This document shows, one piece after another, positions 34,201 through 43,798 of a stretch of DNA of 64,000 nucleotides. A program made the position numbers and the translations under genes. The DNA is from Rhyzopertha dominica (taxonomy: Eukaryota > Arthropoda > Insecta > Coleoptera > Bostrichidae), in the NCBI GenBank assembly GCA_025024175.1, contig QCXZ01000053.1, positions 10,540,001-10,604,000 of the forward strand. The letters are read 5' to 3'. How positions within the stretch are numbered: position 1 is the first letter of the stretch; the number at the start of each line of letters is the position of its first letter. A model generated the notes under the pieces. That model was not told the origin of the DNA, did no database searches, and saw nothing but the letters and a program-made list of their open reading frames with translations.

Positions 34201-36870
34201 TTCAAAAACTTGACGAATTCGCGCTTCTTTTCAGCCAATCGTATTCAGTCTGTTGCACACTTGGCATCATTGTATGTCCTTGTCAAGTTTATTTACATGA
34301 TCGTATGTTTATGTAAACATAACCTAAACTAATGGGTACTTTAGAGTTGTCGAAAACTGGGTGTGTTAATACCATTTCTCAGTTTGTAGGCAAAATATCA
34401 TCAGGAAGCATAAAGAGCAGCTTACCGCGTATTGACCACAACATCAAATAACAAATAGCAAAATCTGCGAGTACTGTACGTAACCAAACACAAACACGTG
34501 GACACGTGCACTTTCGTCTTTCACTGTCATTTGTCATTGGTTACGGGCATGTCCGTCAGCTGATTGCCTTTCTCTGTTGTCAAACGTTCGACCAGTACAT
34601 ACGTCATGACGTATGTACTGGCCGCGTTTAAAAAGGGGCGTTGTCTTCCGCCAATTTACAATAATTTTTTTAGGGCATTAAAACTCCACAGACGAAAGAA
34701 ATATTTTGAAATTAGCATTAGCATACATTTAGCTTGACAAAACATATTTTTCCAGAAAAGTGTCTTATACCCCATTCTTACATTTATTTTATTATTGGAA
34801 TTTAACATTTTAAGATGTTTTTTTTTGTTGGAGGAAGAGCGAATAGTATTTTTTCAAGTTTATATTGGTATGTGAATTTGTTGATTGTTGTTGCATTATA
34901 GTTCTGAATTATATTATTATCATACATGTAAATCAGGTCAATAATAAATTATGTACATATATAGATCATATGTATTGTCAGTTTACTACCTTTTATCCCA
35001 TTTATTAAATTCAATATTTTGTATTTTATCCTTAGTTAAGCAATACGCCAACAATCAATTATAATCTCATTAAAATTTTACATTAAATGTTCTAGCTGAA
35101 CAATAATTGAGAGAATAATCAAAATATAATAATATAACTGAGCAGCAATCCATTACGAGTTGTATTAGTTGGTCGGAACGAATGATTAACGAATAATCGA
35201 TCCACGCGCGAGGAATTCTACGTATGTAAGGTCGTCGATGATATAAACTACATACTAATTCGATTATTGCATCTCCATTGTTCCCATCCCGACATCCCGA
35301 AGTATTCGTTCCTACAGCGCTGGCGTTGACCCGCGTGACTACTAATATTAGTATTACTAATTTGGATGGTATGATCGATTATTTCGAGAAGTTTTAATAA
35401 TCGACTAAACCGATTATTGCATCTCGATTATTCGCATCACTAGTACCTACAATATCAATTCAGTTATAGGGTTCCATTGTGGGTGGGGGGACGTTTGACT
35501 CCAGAATTTAACGAACTTATACAATAGTGAAAATATTTTACAATATACATAAATAACCAATGAAAAACATTACTTAAAAAAAACAGTTTCTAAGTTCTTT
35601 ATAAAACTGTTATTTGAATGAATGTGACTGGTCGGACATTGAAAAATCCCACTCTTTTACCTTTGTGTACTCAGACAAGTTTTAGCCAAGCTACTTAATT
35701 GAGAAGTGAGCTATCTATGTGTTTGTAAAATATATACTATATGCTTTTGTTTTCATTAAAAATTAATACTGATAACCTTTTTATAAACAATAAAAACATA
35801 ATTTAATTGGTGTTAATACGTTTAAACTAACGTTGAAATAAAACTCTCATACTTAAAATATAAATCTGATCATTCAAATGAATTTACTTTCCATAAGAAA
35901 TGTACAGTGAGTTGGGCACATAAGTATTTCATAATAAGAACAAAATTACTTAAAAGAAATAGTTGAATTTACATTACGTAGTTAAACATAACAAAAGAAT
36001 GTGTTTAAGTCTCAAAAACAAAAGAAAAAAACACGCAGTGCCATCAAAAAAATTAGTAATGACATACTTAGTTGCTTTGAAACTGGTCATCTCATAATAA
36101 TATTTTGCATGTTAAATTTTATAAACAAAACTTATCTGTCCCAGGATTTTTTTAATAAATAAAGCAGTTATGAATTTTGGTACAATCTTTATGCTGAATA
36201 GGTACTTTTATTAAATTATACCACAACATACATACCTATTATCACCAATCACCACACTTATATAAAGGACATATAAAAAGTATACTGCAAGCTTACCATA
36301 TTTATTATCTTGGAACACAATAAGCATCCTAAGAGTGTTGTCAATCCTGATAAACCACAAAACACTCCATCCCACAAAGGTTCCTTGCTTTTCCAGTAAA
36401 TTATCAGCAAAATAAATACATTAGGGAATGCCATTGATATATAGCCTAAGATATTAAAAGCTGCAAAGAATTTTCTTAAACTCCCATCATATCTGGAATT
36501 AATGTGGTTTTTTTCTTCTAACATTATGCAGAAACGGTAAAGAATTTCCCTTATACCCAGAACAGAGAAACTGGTACATATTGCGGTGACTGAAATAATA
36601 TTTAGGTAGCTAGTTTATTTGCTTCTGCATAAAAATTGTTACCTGCGTTAAGTAATGGTCGTTGTGAAAAATATGATCCAACTGAAAACAAAATTTCAAT
36701 TAGACCCTTTTTGACTAATAAACAGGTACAACATTATTGTGTTAAAGTAAGCAATTTAGGTAGGTACACAGTATGTTCATACTTCCTATACATGCAAATG
36801 ATGCTGCAGCAGCTAGGACGTTGATTTTCCAAACATTACGTTCTTTAGGTATACTTCGAAGATAATCCAT
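25222..36870 (-). CDS. Sting: STING (TMEM173) cyclic-dinucleotide receptor, seven coding exons
   Basis: STING is an ER membrane receptor for cyclic dinucleotides made by cGAS-like enzymes; in insects it drives Relish/NF-kB antiviral defence. Minus-strand exons are 36870-36783, 36681-36643, 36589-36297, 32960-32682, 32630-32468, 25471-25358 and 25304-25222. All have GT/AG sites and compatible phases, and they join to 352 aa with no stop. Four hydrophobic segments (about 15-33, 39-64, 84-108, 115-135) surround the signature HINSRYDGS (71-79; human HIHSRYRGS). The ligand domain has S167, G171 and Y172 (human S162, G166, Y167) in HSFKQGYLNIILP, R248 and Y250 (human R238, Y240), and EYATP at 270-274 (human E260, T263). 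The position of human R232 is Val242. The protein ends KAKTK; there is no TBK1/IRF3-binding C-terminal tail, as in other insects. The first-exon donor (GTATGA) is the least certain junction; a 5' UTR exon is implied by the acceptor before the ATG. Introns hold a hAT element and a Penelope pair. Confidence 0.93.
25689..25725. repeat. Perfect 16-bp-arm hairpin CCTTGTGTATACATAT
   Basis: The arms CCTTGTGTATACATAT and ATATGTATACACAAGG are perfectly complementary around a 5-nt loop. It lies in the STING intron between exons 5 and 6. A close relative lies at 40639-40678. Confidence 0.75.
25920..26440 (+). pseudogene. Ty3/gypsy pol remnant (RNase H to integrase zinc finger)
   Basis: Plus-strand translation gives GMGAVILLNN then IAYASKDRHAKIEKDLLAIVF and QYIYAAHIQIETQHQPLLDAIF, the RNase H block of gypsy-like pol (typically IAYASR...EKELLAIVF...H.PL). 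After decay comes HLGINKTTLQDVELIYWS, resembling the H2C2 integrase zinc-finger region. Stops interrupt the frame and no LTRs were found. It lies inside the STING intron. Confidence 0.65.
27457..28316 (+). repeat. Dispersed repeat family A, copy 1
   Basis: This is about 860 bp and starts AAAACCGCTGCAAACTGAAT. It contains TTTCTAAGACAAACAGTCC, a block TAGTTACCCCTCAATTTCG, and a GTGTCCACAAACAATACCAC segment, and ends CATCCGTTGGATGTGGAAGTAA. Two further copies in the same orientation lie at 44179-45079 and 48095-48894. There is no open coding frame and no long terminal repeats. This copy is in the STING intron between exons 5 and 6. Confidence 0.8.
29630..29654 (+). ncRNA. Hammerhead-like ribozyme core (degenerate), probable Penelope terminus
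   Basis: CTGAAG, a 4-bp stem GAGT/ACTC with loop GAAACA, then CGAAAG follows the hammerhead layout CTGANGA-stem II-GAAA with one core position altered. Similar cores occur in or next to both Penelope-like copies of the window (30438-30465, 32251-32278, 46478-46507). No coding part of an element is attached here, so it may be a solo terminus. Confidence 0.35.
30373..31440 (-). mobile_element. Penelope-like element, inverted left copy
   Basis: The minus strand carries the C-terminal part of a Penelope-like retroelement. The reverse-transcriptase end is LPFLDVKIYRTNNG with VYRKPTHTDRYLHATSHDP (about 31290-31425). A GIY-YIG endonuclease follows, with YKITCSCG, CYIGQTKRKVGTRLKEHIRATRLQ and a downstream AEHSY (about 30760-30960). 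The copy is 5' truncated at about 31440. It is nearly identical to, and complementary with, the neighbouring copy at 31441-32344. A hammerhead-like core lies at 30438-30465. The element sits in the STING intron, on the STING sense strand. Frameshifts in the C-terminal part suggest it is inactive. Confidence 0.85.
30438..30465 (-). ncRNA. Hammerhead-like core in the left Penelope copy
   Basis: On the minus strand TTGACAAA is followed by a perfect 6-bp stem GATTAC/GTAATC and then GAAAC. The canonical hammerhead core is CTGANGA-stem II-GAAA; two core positions differ. Hammerhead motifs are known in Penelope-like elements, which supports the reading. Confidence 0.45.
31441..32344 (+). mobile_element. 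Penelope-like element, right copy, head-to-head with the left one
   Basis: This copy starts within the reverse transcriptase end (FVRAQRISDESS) and runs through the linker region LPYVQGLSEKLKRMLRKHD. A premature stop follows near 31731. The GIY-YIG domain (KITCSCGKCYIGQTKRK, then RLKEHIRATRLQ) is in another frame and ends near 32077. The 3' terminus ends at 32344, directly before AATAAAAGGCATAG (32345-32358). The same 14 bp occurs at 30326-30339, 33 nt outside the left copy, so the pair behaves as one insertion with a target-site duplication. Confidence 0.85.
32251..32278 (+). ncRNA. Hammerhead-like core in the right Penelope copy
   Basis: The sequence has the same architecture as 30438-30465 on the opposite strand, with stem GATTAC/GTAATC and GAAA retained. 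It lies about 65 nt before the element 3' end. Confidence 0.45.
34044..34777. mobile_element. Nested MITE with GAATGGGGTRTAAGACA termini
   Basis: GAATGGGGTGTAAGACA at 34044-34060 is complementary, apart from one base, to TGTCTTATACCCCATTC at 34761-34777. It lies inside the hAT relic and contains a perfect 30-bp palindrome (34592-34621). There is no coding capacity and the target duplication is not clear. Confidence 0.6.
34592..34621. repeat. Perfect 30-bp palindrome with CRE-like centre
   Basis: CCAGTACATACGTCA is followed immediately by its exact reverse complement, so the palindrome has no spacer. The centre is ACGTCATGACGT. It sits near the right end of the nested MITE. Confidence 0.85.
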
Positions 36871-39114
36871 CTGTGACATAAATAGGAATTTACATTTAGT
36901 CGTATACCAGATACTGTACACAGTATAAGCTAAAAATCACTTGTTGCTTTTGCTTCTTGCATGCTTCTTGCGTTGCAGCAGTAGTTACTAGTTAGATTTG
37001 GAGGTGTCATTTGAACTAAAACCGGCAAAGATCAGATACCATTTTTATCTACCACTTTGCACTTTACTTACTCAAAGTATCGATAGTATCAAATGTATTT
37101 AAAATATCGAGGTAAATGCTGAATTAACTTAAACTACGAGAATCATAGGTACTGCAGCATCCAAAGAATTGTCGGTGTTAAAAGTAATGAAAATATTAAA
37201 AATTGAAACAATACAAAGCTGGAAAATACGTAAAAAAAATAACAGCGTCCAAAATATTGGCAGCATCAAAGGTATTGAAGGTAGGTATCGAAATATCTGA
37301 CAAATAATCTAAAGTATAAGAAGAGTCGAATTTAGTGCAGTATTCTATAATTTAACCATTGATTACTTTTAATACTTAAATACTTTTTTAGTAGTATCGA
37401 TACAGCACCGGTATCGAATATTGTTACCTGCTGTCGAAAGATATCTTGAGACATCAAGTAAGCGGGTGACTGTTTTTATCGTTGTCATCGCAAATGCTAC
37501 AAAAATGGCTATGGATAATTCCACTTAAAAGGATAACAATCTTTGCCATCTGTCATGCCACAAAAAATGTACGATCTTCCCTTAGATAGAAGTTCAAAAT
37601 CTTATCCGTAGATGGCGGCAACTTACAATTGTAAGATCTTAAATTTTTTGCTCTTTTTATGATTTTATTAAGAGTGAAAAACATAATAATCATACAATAG
37701 GAGGACGTGACAGAAATATGTAATATAAACTCAATATGCTCTTTTCCCAGATACAACACGAAATAGGTAAGGTGCTCTATTTTTTAAATTAAGTACTGTT
37801 TCACAAGTTTCATTTACCTTTTAAGTGTTTTTCAACTTATCATAGTTTATGTTGCTAAATTCGTAGTTTACCATTCAATTTGGCGAATTTTAAGGTGGAT
37901 TAGAGCAAATAAAAAAATGAATGTGCGTAGTACATACCTTTTTAATTGTTATATTACGATAACAATTGTAATTACTCAGTAATTTTATACTTATGGCGAT
38001 AAACTGAATTGTTAGTATTTGTAAGTTTATAACTTGAAATCAAAATAAAACCTCACGTTATCCAGTGAAAAGGTAATTGTGTCATATCGTACTGTGATTA
38101 ACTTATTAAAAAATTATACACTTAATATGAGCCGCCACCTATCGGCAATCCGTCAAAGCTTGAATTCGCAAACAGAAACAGGGACGCTAGCGAATCGAAT
38201 AACATAAATGGATATGTAAGTCCCTAAATTGAAAAGGAAATGAAAAGCAAAATACAATTTTGAAAGTATTGCANCTTCTAATTTCAAAACCTAAAATGGC
38301 CGCCGTCCTGTAATATATTTTAGTGACCCCAAGGAATGATCCGTAGATATGAGTTTTACATCGTAGTATTCAGAGTGAAACACATATAATGATAACGTGA
38401 TAGAAGAACATGGCATATGATTTTTTAAAACAAGCTTTCAATGTGCTCTGAGCAGTTACAAGGAATAAGTCAGGTATTCATTTTTTTTTTAAATTAAGTA
38501 CTATTTCATAAGTTGATTTTAACTTTTAAATGTTTTTTTTAACTTATTTTAGTTTGGGTTTGGCTAAATTTGTTGTTTAACATTCGACTTAACGAAATTT
38601 AAGGTCTCTTAGTGCTTGGAGCAGACAAACAAATAAAAGTGTGGCAGTATATAAGTTTCTTATTTCTTAATATTGTTACGCTACGTGTTCTTATTAATTT
38701 TATACTTATGACAATAAACTGATCGATTGACATTTGCAGTTTTATTGCTTTAAATGAAAATAAAACCCAACGTTTATCCAGTAATAAATATAAAAAAGTG
38801 ACAGATTATTGTGCTTAACTTTAAAAATAAAACTTTTTACATTAGGCGCCACCTATCGGCAATTCGTAAAAACTTGAATTCTCTGGCAAATACAGGCACG
38901 CTATCGAATCGTTTCTTCGGTATCGTTAATGGAGTTATCCGTAGTCTGTAGTTATGTACTTATCACTGGTACTAGCTAGTACACAAATGTCAAAACTTCC
39001 TACCCATAACCTCAAAACCGAGCTCCATCTAAAGTTCTGAAGCGCAGCAAAAATTGCTAGTCATAGCAGTTATGTAAATTACTACATAATTATTAATAAA
39101 TCAATTGAATAAAA
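36871..39114. promoter_or_regulatory. Divergent STING-CAMLG intergenic region with a tandem duplication
   Basis: This 2.2-kb region separates divergent start codons. It should hold the STING promoter and first noncoding exon, since the STING ATG follows an acceptor at 36871-36872, and the CAMLG promoter. About 37440-38215 and 38290-38925 are two diverged direct copies of a repeat (family B), described separately. No NF-kB-like site was obvious by eye. Confidence 0.5.
37440..38925 (+). repeat. Repeat family B, two tandem copies
   Basis: Copy 1 (about 37440-38215) and copy 2 (about 38290-38925) share ordered blocks: TTTTTAAATTAAGTACT, ATTTTATACTTATGRCRATAAACTG, AAATAAAACC, and a conserved end GCCACCTATCGGCAAT followed by AACTTGAATTC and a GCTA(G)CGAATCG. 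A reverse copy lies at 54285-54665 and a fragment at 40225-40320. There is no coding. Confidence 0.7.
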
Positions 39115-39848
39115 ATGAATAATNCTGCTGCTAGAAGGGAAGCAAGACGACAACGAATTTTAGACAATGCTGAAAACCGGTTAAAAAAAGTACTTGGTCA
39201 ACCCATTGATGCTGATGAACACCGGGGTTTGTATACCAGTAGCTGTGCTAAACATATTAGTAGTTAGTTCTTACTCTAGAATCTGATGGGCAACAAAGAA
39301 AGGTCCCAATTACCAAAGCAACGGAGTTAAAACAAGCAACAGGAGGAGCTTCTTTTAACGCAACTAATGACCTTTTGGGAACATATACCAGCAATGCCAC
39401 AGTAGACTGTACCGAAGAAGAAGAGACTGTCATAAAAAATTTACTTATGAATAGTTCGGTTGCCCAAAATGGTTCTGTTATTAAAGAAGAACATATCGAC
39501 TTTGAAAATCGTCAGAAGGCGAGGAAAGTCGTTATTGCGATGTTAGCACTTCTTGTGCGGTGCATGTTTTACTGTCTTGAACAGTATACAAAAATATTTT
39601 ATAAATGGAAGGTTAATCAGGTGTTTGTACCATTCTTGGCGTATGAAGTTGTGGAGTTGACGTTCTTCAGGTTACCATTAGAAAGTAACTTTTTAATTCT
39701 GCTGTTGCGATCAAGAATGGTCTCAAAAATTGCAGATGTAATCAAAGTTTTCTGTAAGGTAATGCAGGATATGTTAGTGTATTTTTTTGTTTTTTCTTTG
39801 GTCGATATGTGTTTTGCATATTTTGAAGTAGAAAAAGTCAAAAGGTAA
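39115..39848 (+). CDS. CAMLG: CAMLG/GET2-like receptor subunit for tail-anchored proteins
   Basis: Two exons, 39115-39226 and 39280-39848, join (G|GTTTGT donor, CTCTAG acceptor) to a 226-aa protein. The N-terminus AARREARRQRILDNAENRLKKVLG matches the basic helix of calcium-signal-modulating cyclophilin ligand (human RRAELRRRKLLMNSEQRI), which binds the TRC40/GET3 ATPase. A variable acidic linker follows, then three C-terminal hydrophobic segments at about 121-137, 151-167 and 201-219. This tail layout is the CAMLG/GET2 one, working with WRB/GET1 to insert tail-anchored proteins into the ER. The 53-bp intron is short and one N lies at codon 4. Overall similarity is weak outside the N-terminal helix and transmembrane segments, so the call rests on architecture. 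Confidence 0.72.
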
Positions 39849-40224
39849 TGATTTGTAGTTGACAATTAATTGTATAAAAATATGAGGTAATGCCAATTTT
39901 ATAAATAAATTATTTCCATGAAGTTACTGAATTTCTTCTTCTGTTCATAAATTTAAGTTCATTGAAGATTTTGGTAACAATATTGTATTAAAAAACTATT
40001 TCATAAGGTGCTATTCTGTCACATGTATCCACCATATCCAACGGTTAGTTTTGTAATAAGGGATTAAGCCAGTATGACACGAGGCTAAATTTAATAGAAA
40101 AATTGGTATGCAATTTCATGGAAAACAGAATTTACCGTTGCATACACAAAAATCTCGTGCGAAAATTATGGGAAAACTTGTACGCGGTTTTATTAGTGCG
40201 ACAAAGAGCCTTATGAAACGGGTT

Positions 40225-40320
40225 TTTTTATACCAAAAGTGTCACAGTGTGCTTAACCTATTCAAAAATCATATGTACTGTCAACATGGGGCGCCAGGTA
40301 TTGGCAATACTCAGATATAC
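40225..40320 (+). repeat. Repeat family B, 3' fragment
   Basis: GTGTCACAGTGTGCTTAACC, TATTCAAAAATCATATGTAC and GGCGCCAGGTATTGGCAAT match in order the terminal part of the reverse copy at 54285-54400, after complementing. Confidence 0.6.
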
Positions 40321-40638
40321 ATATATAAGTTTAGTTAAATAAACGTGTGCAATAAGGAACTCCGTTCACCTGTGATCTTGAAAACAGTAAGAGGTACAAA
40401 GGTAAATGGGGCAAAGTGCATAATATTTTAATAATCTGAAAAAAAAATGCATTTATCTTTAATGGTTTTTTTAAAAATTAAAAAAGTGATAAGCAGCATT
40501 CTTGACAATTTTTTTAAATTTCATTGACAGCCCTCAGGCAAAATTTTCATGCCCAACTTTATTTTTGCTGATGGACGCCATAATGGATTTTTACATAGAT
40601 AGACAGATCTTGTTAAGACAATTTCGATTATATGTCAC

Positions 40639-40678
40639 CCTTGTGTACACATTTAATATGTAATATGTATACACAAGG
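40639..40678. repeat. Second copy of the CCTTGTGTATACATAT hairpin
   Basis: CCTTGTGTACACAT at the left and ATATGTATACACAAGG at the right form an imperfect hairpin. The right arm is identical to that of 25689-25725, 15 kb away. The loop region differs. Confidence 0.65.
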
Positions 40679-41699
40679 ATATCACTTAACCCAATTTATA
40701 AAAATATAATAGAAAATTTAAGAAAAGAATATTTTAATTTTAATCAAGTCTGCTTAAACAACAAAGCAATCAAGTTAGCCAAAACATTCAACAAAACAGC
40801 TGCTGCTTGAAGTTGCGCTTTTAAAAATAATTTCAACAAAAATAAATTATACTAATGATGGAAAAGGTGGTATATTGAAAATTTTTTAATCATAAAAAGA
40901 AATTTATACTAGCAAACCAAGTGTCATGTTAATATCATACTGACAATCTTCTTAGCCCAATCTCATCTAATTATTTTTTAAGATGAGTAAGAAATAAATT
41001 TATGTAATCTTCTTTTCATTAAAGTTTTTAAAATTTTGTTTTCTAAAATTCCTGCCTAAACGTTTGAGATCAACCTCACTTGATTTCAAGCTAGATTTGG
41101 TTTTGGATTTTATTTAAAAAATTTGTATCATTGTTAATCTTTTCGTAATTATAGCCATCTGCACCATACCAATTTTCTCACCATGTCTGCAGGTTGCTAT
41201 GTTTAAGACAAAACCCTTCATAATCTTTTGCTTCTTTGATATTGTTAGGACTGGCAATTGAGAGATTATTAGCGATTTGAAAGCTATATGAACAATAACA
41301 AAAAACTGAAAAAAAGCTAATTGTATTATACTTATGGTAGCCAGAATGATTAATTGCATTAAGTGATACGTCAACAAACTCTTGATGAGCTCTATCCACC
41401 TATGTAAAATTAAGTTGGTCATGAAAAATAAGAACGAAATGGTGCAGAAAAAAAGATGATTACCATTCGTTACAGGATAAGAAGTTTCCTTAAATGTTCG
41501 TGAAATTTAAAAAAGTAAAAATTGCGAGCAATTTGCTAAAGTACAGTCCCACCACTCTTGTGGTCCAAGTCAATAACTTCTGAATTCTGGGGACGTTATG
41601 TAAATTTCGTGAGCCCAGGACTGGAATCGGTAGGAATGGGAATTATTTAGGTNTTGTCATATAAAAACTACAACTATAATTATCTTTAGTGTTNCTGAC

Positions 41700-42690
41700 C
41701 TGCAACCATTATACAGCACATGTCCATATTCTATGATAGGTCCGCATATCATTTTATATATTTTGGAGGCATTGTAGATATTAAGTAAGAAAGTGTTTAG
41801 CCCTATTTATCATTTTTTTGTTTCATTTTCTGAATGTGATGTTTGAAGTTTACGTTTTTGTCGACATGCCATCCAAGATATCTTGCTGATGATGTTGGGG
41901 CTATATTGTTTTGTAGCATGACAAAAGTGTGGTGATTGGAGACATCCTGTGACCAAATATCACCAAACATGATTTTTCTGGGTTCGGTGTTAGTCACCAC
42001 TTTTTTAACCAGTTCATAGTTTCATTGGTTAAGCTTTGCAGTCTGTCAGTTTTTCCGTTTGCTATAAGAGCTGTATCGTCTGTAAATTGTAGCACGTAAG
42101 AGGTACTGTTTATAGCTTGTATTGGCCTTTGACTATGGTGGATATCGTAAAAGAAAATATTGAAAAGAATTAGAATAACGGCGACCCCTGGGGAACTGTT
42201 GAGGTAAAAATGTACTGGGCAGATGGTTAACTTGCAAAGTTCTTCCATCGAGAAATTTCCTGATTATAGTTATAAGGTATCTAGGGCACCTTGTATTAAT
42301 AAGCTTGAAATTTATATCATTATGCTATGCATTATCAAAGGCTTTTTGTATGTTGATAATATAGCTGTCTTTTGTCCATAAATCTGATGCTGATGGGCTT
42401 GGACATTAGAAGTGGGTGCTATGAGTGGATGGATGGTAGAATTCTTCCGCTTGAAACCAAATGGTACTGCGGTATGTAATGTTGTCCAATAGATTTTTGA
42501 AGTCTCTTTTGCATTATTTTTTCAAAAATTTTTCCTATTACTGGCAAGTGTTAGGGGCCTGTAATTTTAGTGTTTGTATGAGGTTTAGGGATATTGATAA
42601 TTGTACCTTTCTTCCATTCCTCAGGAAAGCACCCCATTAAGAGGCAGTAGTTCATAATTTTAATTATTGTGTGATGGATCTTGTCATTAA
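41700..42690 (-). pseudogene. LINE (jockey/CR1-like) reverse-transcriptase relic
   Basis: The minus strand shows ordered reverse-transcriptase motifs. CFPEEWKKGTIINIPKP leads to LPVIGKIFEKIMQKRLQKSI and a decayed FGFK block. SSPGVAVILILFNIFFYDI corresponds to the GxPQGSxxSPxLFNxxxxDI block, QFTDDTALIA is the palm motif, and YLGWHVDKNVNFKHHI follows. Frameshifts and stops make it inactive. It may be the same family as the 5' part at 46860-48080. Confidence 0.7.
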
Positions 42691-42906
42691 ATTAGAAGCA
42701 CATAATAGGCAGGAATGGTTACCAACAATACTTGATTAAGTATTATATGTTCCTGATGTTAAGGTCAACCTCTCTTCAGTGAGCAAAGCAGTTGATAAGG
42801 GATATGAGATGAAGATGGATAACGAAAGATGCAAGTTTGTGAGGAATAACAAGGTTGGAACAATTGGTAAAAGAAGACACAACCTGTTTGTAATTAAACT
42901 TTTGTA
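42690..42906 (+). pseudogene. Ty1/copia pol fragment
   Basis: One open stretch reads VLYVPDVKVNLSSVSKAVDKG and continues to NKVGTIGKRRHNLFVIK before a stop. This is the segment after the copia protease (VLYVPxxxxNLxSVxxxxxKGY). No LTRs or integrase were seen. Confidence 0.7.
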
Positions 42907-43798
42907 ATATTCTTTTTATGGACTTGAACGAGGTTAATTTAATGTTTTTTGCAATAAATTTGTTACCAAAGCACACTTTGCAAACCCTGGAAAAGAGAAG
43001 TCTTCTCTTGGGTAAAATTTTTAAACAGGATTTTCTTGAATATGGCTTATTCTATTGTANTGTAAAAAAAAACATTTTGAAAGTTTTTTAACACTCTTAA
43101 TTTCTGTGACATTAAAATTAAAAATAATCACAATAAAATTTTGGGTGATAATTTAAAAGCCAAGGGCAGTTTAAACCCTTTGGCACTGAAAAATTTGGAA
43201 AAGTAATAATGTGTAATTATATAGGATATATGTGTGCCTAGTATGAAGATAATCGATACATATGTAAAAATGTTATTAAAAGAAATTAAATCGAAAAAAA
43301 TGATTTTGATGCCCTGTATCTATGTCACTCTCGAGTTTTGATAAAAATGGTATGTAAACTTGTGGCATTAATTTTTCGAGTAGAATATTAATTATTGTTG
43401 TCCATTAAAAAAAGTTCCTCTCTGTTATTACATATAGTAAATAAAACAAAAATACACCATTATTTGTGTCAATAATCAGCACATAGTGGCACTCATAATA
43501 TATTTAATGGTAATTACACACTTAAAAAATAAGTAAGACATTCGAGGAAAAAACTAGTACAAAAAATCTAAATCTTAAAAAAATCCTTCATCCTCTTAAA
43601 AAAGTCGATTTTTGAATCTTCGCCCTTTTCTACCTTCACGTCATCCGCCTTTGTGTCATAGTCTTTTTGGTTATCGCCCGCAGAACTACCAACTGTTTTC
43701 ACTGTTGCAGCACTAGGGCCACCGGAGGCGAGCGATACAGATTCACCCGTGCCCCCACTCTGCCCGGCGGAAACAGTAGAGTGAAGACACCCGCCTCC

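Larger units (their letters stand above)
33567..35442. mobile_element. hAT transposon relic with 8-bp target duplication
   Basis: TAGCGATGGGAATAATCGAGAT at the left mirrors ATCTCGATTATTCGCATCACTA at the right. GTACCTAC flanks both sides (33559-33566 and 35443-35450), an 8-bp duplication typical of hAT. At 33790-33935 (+) a decayed transposase C-terminus reads PSERVF then KAGQLTNLRRNRLSPKHLDQ, the hAT dimerisation region. Most of the transposase is missing. A second element (34044-34777) is nested inside. The relic lies in STING intron 3. Confidence 0.85.
39849..43798. other. Intergenic region between CAMLG and TFAM 3' ends
   Basis: Two convergent genes end here. A repeat B fragment lies at 40225-40320, a hairpin at 40639-40678, a LINE reverse transcriptase relic at 41700-42690 (-) and a copia pol fragment at 42690-42906 (+). 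An unassigned minus-strand ORF pair at 41114-41422 follows an acceptor-like TTTTACATAG but matches no family I know. The last few hundred bases before 43799 are TFAM 3' UTR. Confidence 0.5.

Noticed and set aside
36258..36524. Odorant or gustatory receptor exon
   Set aside because: The hydrophobic exon looked like a chemoreceptor at first, but HINSRYDGS and the downstream ligand-domain exons identify it as STING.
41114..41422. Minus-strand ORF pair after an acceptor-like site, as a possible gene
   Set aside because: Two overlapping frames of similar length, no recognisable domain and no partner exon. Too weak to annotate.
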